From NCBI GenBank assembly GCA_027493875.1, contig JAOSJX010000022.1, positions 248,001 to 312,000 on the forward strand: 64,000 bases of DNA. Reading direction: 5' to 3'. This DNA comes from Deltaproteobacteria bacterium. Lineage in GTDB: Bacteria; Lernaellota; Lernaellaia; JACKCT01. Positions within the stretch are counted from its first letter, which is position 1, and every line of letters starts with the position of its first letter. Shown here in pieces: positions 59,887-64,000 of the stretch. The notes under the pieces were generated by a model that saw only the letters and a program-made list of their open reading frames with translations, had not been told where the DNA came from and searched no databases. The translations under genes were made by a program, and so were the position numbers.

Positions 59887-61389
59887 ATGAAGACTCGGCT
59901 TTTCTGTGTGGGCGTCGCCGTCCTCACGGCGGGATTTTTTGGCGCTGTCCGCGTCGTCGTCGATGGCGCAAAGCGCCGCGGTGACGGGGCTTTCGCAACT
60001 GACGAAGGACGAAAACATCGATCTTTACCCCAACGCCGCCAAGACCGAAGCGCGGATTATTTTTGAATCCGAGCAGGACAACATCGGTTCCGGCGGCTCG
60101 AATTTCGAAGTGATTCTGATGGGTCAGGACGGCATTCCCAAACGCCTGACGACGGACGAGGAAAACAACAACAACGTCGCGTGGCTGAAGGACGACGTGG
60201 GCGTCGTCTTCGACAGCTTCCGCCAGAAGAAGCGCGGGCTGTGGATCAAATCGCTCCGCGTCGGCGGCGACCAGCTTATCTCGCGCGGTAAGACCGTCGA
60301 CTTTGACGCCGATGCGAATCCCGCGGACGGCCGGATCGTGTTTTGCGCCGTCGAGGATGAAAAAGACGTCAAGATGCGCGACGACGGCGAGCGCTGGTAC
60401 CGCGAATTCAAGAACGAGATGCCGCACATCTGGTTCGTGAACCCGGACGGCTCCGGCCTCACGCAGCTCATTAAAGGCATCAATCCCGTCTGGTCGCCGG
60501 ACGGCGCGCGGATCGCCTTCGCCAGCAACGTCACCGGCAACTACGAAATCTACACCATCAAGCCCGACGGCTCCGGGTTGTTGCAGCTCACCAGCCGGCC
60601 CGACGCCGACATCGAGCCGACGTGGAGCCCGGACGGCCGGAAAATCGCCTTCGTCTCCAACGTGAACAAGGATTGGAACCTGTGGATGATGAACGCCGAC
60701 GGCACCGGCATGACGCAGTTGACCGTCGAGGAATCGCACGACGGCGGCCCCTCCTGGGGCAAGGACGGCTTCATCTATTTCCATTCCGACCGCTCGGGCG
60801 ACTACGACATCTGGCGGCTTAAGCCCTCCGGGTACGAGGTGGTCCCCGACGACACCGACGGCGACGGCGTGCCCGACAAAACCGATAAATGCCCCGAGCA
60901 GGCCGAGGACAAGGACGATTTCCAGGACGAGGACGGATGCCCCGACCTCGACAACGACAATGACGGCGTGCCGGACGAGAACGACAAGTGCCCCGGCGAA
61001 GCGGAAACGAAGAACGGCTTCATGGATGAGGACGGCTGCCCCGACGACAATCCGCTCGCGAACGGCATGACGCTGTACATCGATTTTGTGAACGACAAGC
61101 AGATCAAGCCGACCGCTTTCGTGCAGCTCGATCAGGTGATCGAAAAATTGAAGCAGGTCAGCGGCAAGGTCGAGGTGCGCGGTTACACCGCCGCCGTCGG
61201 TTCCGACGCGCGCAACATGACCATCACGCAGAACCGCGCCGACGCCGTGCGCCAGTACTTTGTTGAGCGCGGTATTCCGGGGATCGCCTGATCGCCGTGG
61301 GTTACGGATCCACCAATCCCATCGCGCCCTCGAATACGCGCGAGGGACGCGAACTCAACAACCGCATCGAGATCATCGCCGTCCAGTAA
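59887..61389 (+). CDS. TolB-like propeller / TSP3 / OmpA outer-membrane protein (two indels)
   Basis: Signal peptide MKTRLFCVGVAVLTAGFFG, slip at the T-run near 59940, then TolB/PD40-type propeller repeats (INPVWSPDGARIAFASNVTG; IEPTWSPDGRKIAFVSNVNK), calcium-binding thrombospondin type 3 repeats (DTDGDGVPDKTDKCP; DNDNDGVPDENDKCP) and an OmpA peptidoglycan-binding domain (VEVRGYTAAVGSDARNMT; NRADAVRQYFVERG; slip near 61288; EGRELNNRIEI). A cell-envelope protein linking the outer membrane to peptidoglycan. A terminator follows. Confidence 0.87.
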
Positions 61390-61408
61390 TAACGCGGCGA
61401 CAAACGCA

Positions 61409-61446
61409 AAGCGGCGGGACGATACTTCGCCCCGCCGCTTTTTTTT
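61409..61446 (+). terminator. rho-independent terminator after the OmpA-type gene
   Basis: 10-bp perfect stem AAGCGGCGGG / CCCGCCGCTT around a 12-base loop, followed by TTTTTT. Confidence 0.9.
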
Positions 61447-61453
61447 CGTACCG

Positions 61454-62825
61454 TCAACAGCCGCAACAGCCGCCGTCGTCGGAATCCGTCGAATCCTTGC
61501 CGGATAAGTCGCCGGCACCGGCCTCATCGTCGTCCTCGTCGGTATCGTCATCCACGGTGTCCGTATCATCGTCGTCGGCGTCATCGTCATCGACGCTCGG
61601 AACCGTCGTCGTGGTCGTTGAAGGGTTGTTCGTCGAGCTCGACGACGTTGTTGAGATGGCTGTCGTCGTCGTGGTGGGAAACGACGCGACCGTTGTGCTG
61701 GTAGTCGATGTCGTCGTGGTAGACGTCGTTGACGGTAATGTCGTGCTGGTGGTCGACGGCGTCGTGGTGGAGGTCGTCGGCGGAGCCGTCGTCGTGGTGG
61801 ACGTGGTTGTTGTCGTCGAGGACGTGGTCGTGCTGGTGGTCGACGGCGCGGGCGGCCACACGCAGCGCCCCCCCGTGTCCAACGCGTAATGAAGCGCTTG
61901 CGGGCCTGACCAACTCGAATCCGATCCGCCGGCGACGTAGATGACGCCGTCCACGCAGTCGGCCTCCGCGAATACCATTTCCGACGGCAGCGGATCGCCG
62001 AATGCCCAGGTGTCTTCCGTGACATCGTAGACAAGCACCGTCGTTTCGGCGCCCTCCGCGCCGTAACCGCCGATCAGGTAGAGAAAGCCCTCGCCGTCGT
62101 TCTCCACCACGGCGTCGGCCGCGCCGACGCGCGGCTCGGGAAGATCCGCCATCGCGGTATCGCTCCACGTATTGCCGTCAAAATCGTACGCTTCGGCAAG
62201 CGCCGTGTCGGTGAAATGGGCATGATCGTTTCCCCCGCCGCGAATACCTCTCCGTCATAAGCCCATGCAGAAAGACCCCACCCGCCGTGGTTCATTGTCC
62301 CCGCGAGCGGGCTCCACGTATCCGTCGAGGGGTCATACACCGACACGCCCGTCCACCAAATCTGACCGGGCATATCGAATCCGCCGAGCATATACATTTC
62401 GCCGTCCATGATTTCGACGGCGTAACCTTCCAAGCCTCCGGTGTACGGAACGTCGTCACCCGTATTCCAAGTATCGCCGTCGATGTCGTAAATCGAAAGT
62501 TCGTCGGTGTTGACCATAAACTCGACGGTGCCGCCGGGCACGAAAATCTTGCCATCCCAAAAGACGGCGTCCACCTGCCCTGTCTCTGTCGACAACGATT
62601 GACGCTCGTCCCATGAGTCTAACGACGGATTATATCGAAACACTTCGTCGAAACGCGAACCGGGGACGTCGGACCCGCCCCGATATAAATAAGATTTGCC
62701 CCATCAGATACGTACGCGCCGCACCAACGCGCTTCGGGTAACGGCTCTTTCGCTACCCATGCGGCCCGGGCATCGGCGTTTGCGAGAAGCAACGCGGTCA
62801 TGATGACGCTGAGTACGATTCGCAT
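61454..62825 (-). CDS. secreted kelch-type propeller with Thr stalk and Asp/Cys tail (two indels)
   Basis: Signal peptide MRIVLSVIMTALLLANADAR. Kelch-like repeats: FWDGKIFVPGGTVEF, IMDGEMYMLGGFDMP, AYDGEVFAAGETI, FLYLIGGYGAEGAE, CVDGVIYVAGGSDSS. Slips near 62655 and 62205. Then a ~75-residue Thr/Ser-rich stalk, probably glycosylated, an Asp-rich segment and the end DSDDGGCCGC. Binding or enzymatic role unknown; the same tail type as the secreted proteases at the other end of the window. Confidence 0.78.
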
Positions 62826-62907
62826 TGATCACATCGCCGAAAAAAATACCCGAGGGCCGTACGTTCTTCTCATTATTTTATATCAACAACCCACGGAACG
62901 CACGAAC

Positions 62908-62942
62908 AAAAAAACGGCCACGCTCTCGCGCGGCCGTTTTTT
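62908..62942 (-). terminator. bidirectional terminator downstream of rpmA
   Basis: A-run, CGGCC, inner GC stem, GGCCG and T-run: the hairpin has an A-run on one side and a T-run on the other, so it can terminate in both directions. It is the expected terminator of rplU-rpmA. Confidence 0.88.
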
Positions 62943-62963
62943 GATCTTACAGTTGCGGGTTTG

Positions 62964-63233
62964 TTACGAGGCGGCCGGCTGCTCCGGATAGACACTCACC
63001 TTCTTCCGCTTCTTGTCCTTGCGCTCGAAGGTGACGTAACCGTCCGTCGTCGCGAAGAGCGTATAGTCGCGGCCGACGCCGACGTTCGTCCCCGGATGAA
63101 TCACCGTGCCGAGTTGCCGGATGATGATCGTCCCGGCGGACACGAAGGAACCGCCGTGCGCTTTGACGCCGTAGCGCCGCCCCGCGGAGTCGCGGCCGTT
63201 GCGGGAAGAACCGCCTGCTTTCTTATGAGCCAT
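62964..63233 (-). CDS. rpmA: 50S ribosomal protein L27
   Basis: 89 residues, intact. [20 protein letters not shown] is the classical L27 start, followed by [20 protein letters not shown] and [20 protein letters not shown]. Downstream of rplU by 22 bases. obgE, which usually follows, is absent here; a terminator and a kelch gene come next. Confidence 0.98.
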   Translation of the reverse strand: MAHKKAGGSSRNGRDSAGRRYGVKAHGGSFVSAGTIIIRQLGTVIHPGTNVGVGRDYTLFATTDGYVTFERKDKKRKKVSVYPEQPAAS

Positions 63234-63255
63234 GGCTCTATTCCTTCCTTTCCCT

Positions 63256-63567
63256 CTATCCCTTCACCTTCGTGATGCGGACTTTCGTGAAGGGCTGACG
63301 GTGCCCCTGTTTCTTCTGATAGCCCTTGCGCCGGCGGTACTTGAACACGATCACCTTCCGGTGACGGTCCTGCGCGACGATTTCGCTTTCAACGCGCGCG
63401 CCGTCCACGTAGGGGCGCCCGAGCTTCGTGTCTCCCTCGTCGCCGATCACGAGAATTTTGTCGAACGTCAGCTTGGAACCGACATCGCCGTCGAGGCGCT
63501 CGACCTTCAGCGTGTCGCCTTCCTTGACCTTATACTGCTGTCCGCCGGTTTCGATAACGGCATACAT
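63256..63567 (-). CDS. rplU: 50S ribosomal protein L21
   Basis: 103 residues from ATG 63567 ([20 protein letters not shown]), preceded by GGAG; an upstream in-frame ATG at 63594 exists but lacks family support. Signature [20 protein letters not shown] near the end. First gene of the L21-L27 operon. Confidence 0.98.
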   Translation of the reverse strand: MYAVIETGGQQYKVKEGDTLKVERLDGDVGSKLTFDKILVIGDEGDTKLGRPYVDGARVESEIVAQDRHRKVIVFKYRRRKGYQKKQGHRQPFTKVRITKVKG

Positions 63568-63638
63568 GACCCGCTCCTTGGCGAATACTTTCATATCCGG
63601 GCCCGCCGAGACGCGCGGCGGGACCCCAAAGGAGCCGA

Positions 63639-63668
63639 CTTATAGCCCCGCTCCCCTTCCCTTGTCAA
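63639..63668 (-). promoter_or_regulatory. sigma-70 promoter for rplU-rpmA
   Basis: On the minus strand TTGACA (63663-63668), 18-base spacer, TATAAG (63639-63644). Confidence 0.75.
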
Positions 63669-63698
63669 GCGGCGGATTCTTTTTAGAAATTCAGCTTC

Positions 63699-63728
63699 TT
63701 GACACCTTTTCGGGGTCCTCCCTATAGT
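63699..63728 (+). promoter_or_regulatory. sigma-70 promoter for the gene at 63781
   Basis: TTGACA (63699-63704), 18-base spacer, TATAGT (63723-63728). GGGGAG precedes the ATG at 63781. Confidence 0.7.
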
Positions 63729-63780
63729 GCCGCATTCTGTCGGGCGGTCGCCGCGTATCGGGCGGGCCGGGGAGATTAAA

Positions 63781-64000
63781 ATGACCGTGCGTCGCGGCGA
63801 CGTTTTCGCTTTTGTCACCGTCTTGTTGATTGTGCTCCCGCTGGCCGCGCGGGCCGAATCGCTCTCCAGCATCATGGGCTATCCTTATAAGGATCCGAGC
63901 GCGTCGTGGCCCGGCCCGAACTACGCGTCCGTCAAGCCCGTTTCCGAATCGCCCATCTTCAGCCGGGTCTCCCACATCATCTATCCGGTGATCGGATTTC
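63781..64000 (+). CDS. exported protein, N-terminal part only
   Basis: Starts MTVRRGDVFAFVTVLLIVLP with likely cleavage after ARA. The visible mature part (ESLSSIMGYPYKDPSASWPG ... FSRVSHIIYPVIGF) is too short to assign. It runs off the window. Confidence 0.6.
   Translation, partial: MTVRRGDVFAFVTVLLIVLPLAARAESLSSIMGYPYKDPSASWPGPNYASVKPVSESPIFSRVSHIIYPVIGF

Noticed and set aside
1..64000. CRISPR arrays, insertion sequences, tRNA or rRNA genes
   Set aside because: I found no regularly spaced direct repeats with unique spacers, no transposase motifs, and no tRNA or rRNA signature sequences by reading.

Overview
This is a GC-rich (roughly low-60s percent by eye) 64 kb stretch of a Gram-negative bacterial chromosome. 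Housekeeping genes (cydAB, proC, carA, trmD, folK, rplU-rpmA) are interspersed with many exported proteins. OmpA/TolB-type envelope proteins, lipoproteins, a 16-haem cytochrome and a BatABCDE set suggest an uncultured deltaproteobacterium-like lineage (Myxococcota, Lernaellota or a relative). That placement rests on gene content and style only. The sequence carries about one apparent single-base indel per kilobase, mostly at homopolymers and often in single-copy essential genes, so I read it as an unpolished long-read assembly and annotate whole genes across the breaks.

Layout. 1-8.2 kb, minus strand: cydAB, then four secreted proteins (a sialidase-like propeller, two tandem metzincin proteases and an all-alpha protein). 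All four end in an Asp-rich linker and a Cys/Gly tail. 8.3-13 kb: a VapBC-type pair, proC, a secreted protein, a zinc protease and two tandem-duplicated Asp-rich lipoproteins. 13-18.8 kb: carA, an acyltransferase and trmD, with a lower-GC accessory island at 15.1-17.5 kb (RelE/Phd-type pair, two tandem Cys-rich membrane proteins and a MuF-like/transglutaminase-like protein). 19-28 kb: 16-haem cytochrome, glycosidase-like proteins, and a vWA lipoprotein. 28-32 kb: an ABC-2 exporter, folK and a small lipoprotein. 32-39 kb: the Bat operon and a methyltransferase. 39-46 kb: an MgtE_N/CBS protein with a long leader, a trypsin-like protease, a membrane glycosyltransferase, an FGE-like lipoprotein and a DMT transporter. 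46-50 kb: two Hsp20 genes, a sugar-phosphate isomerase and an AmgK-like kinase. 49.5-56.5 kb, minus strand: an Fe-S/FAD oxidase trio and pgsBCW. 56.7-64 kb: an amidohydrolase, a condensation-fold acyltransferase, an OsmC protein, a TolB-OmpA protein, a kelch protein, rpmA, rplU and the start of an exported protein.

The main theme is a surface-display style. Seven exported enzymes or propellers end in Asp-rich linker plus Cys/Gly tail, while five lipoproteins put a similar Asp-rich linker just after their N-terminal lipobox Cys. The mirror arrangement suggests an undescribed C-terminal anchoring or sorting signal. The second candidate system is the island protein joining a MuF-type Cys/His cluster to a transglutaminase-like triad, co-transcribed with two paralogous membrane proteins. 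Other points of interest are hairpins covering the Shine-Dalgarno sites of cydA and the second hsp20 gene, and unusual short-period intergenic repeats.
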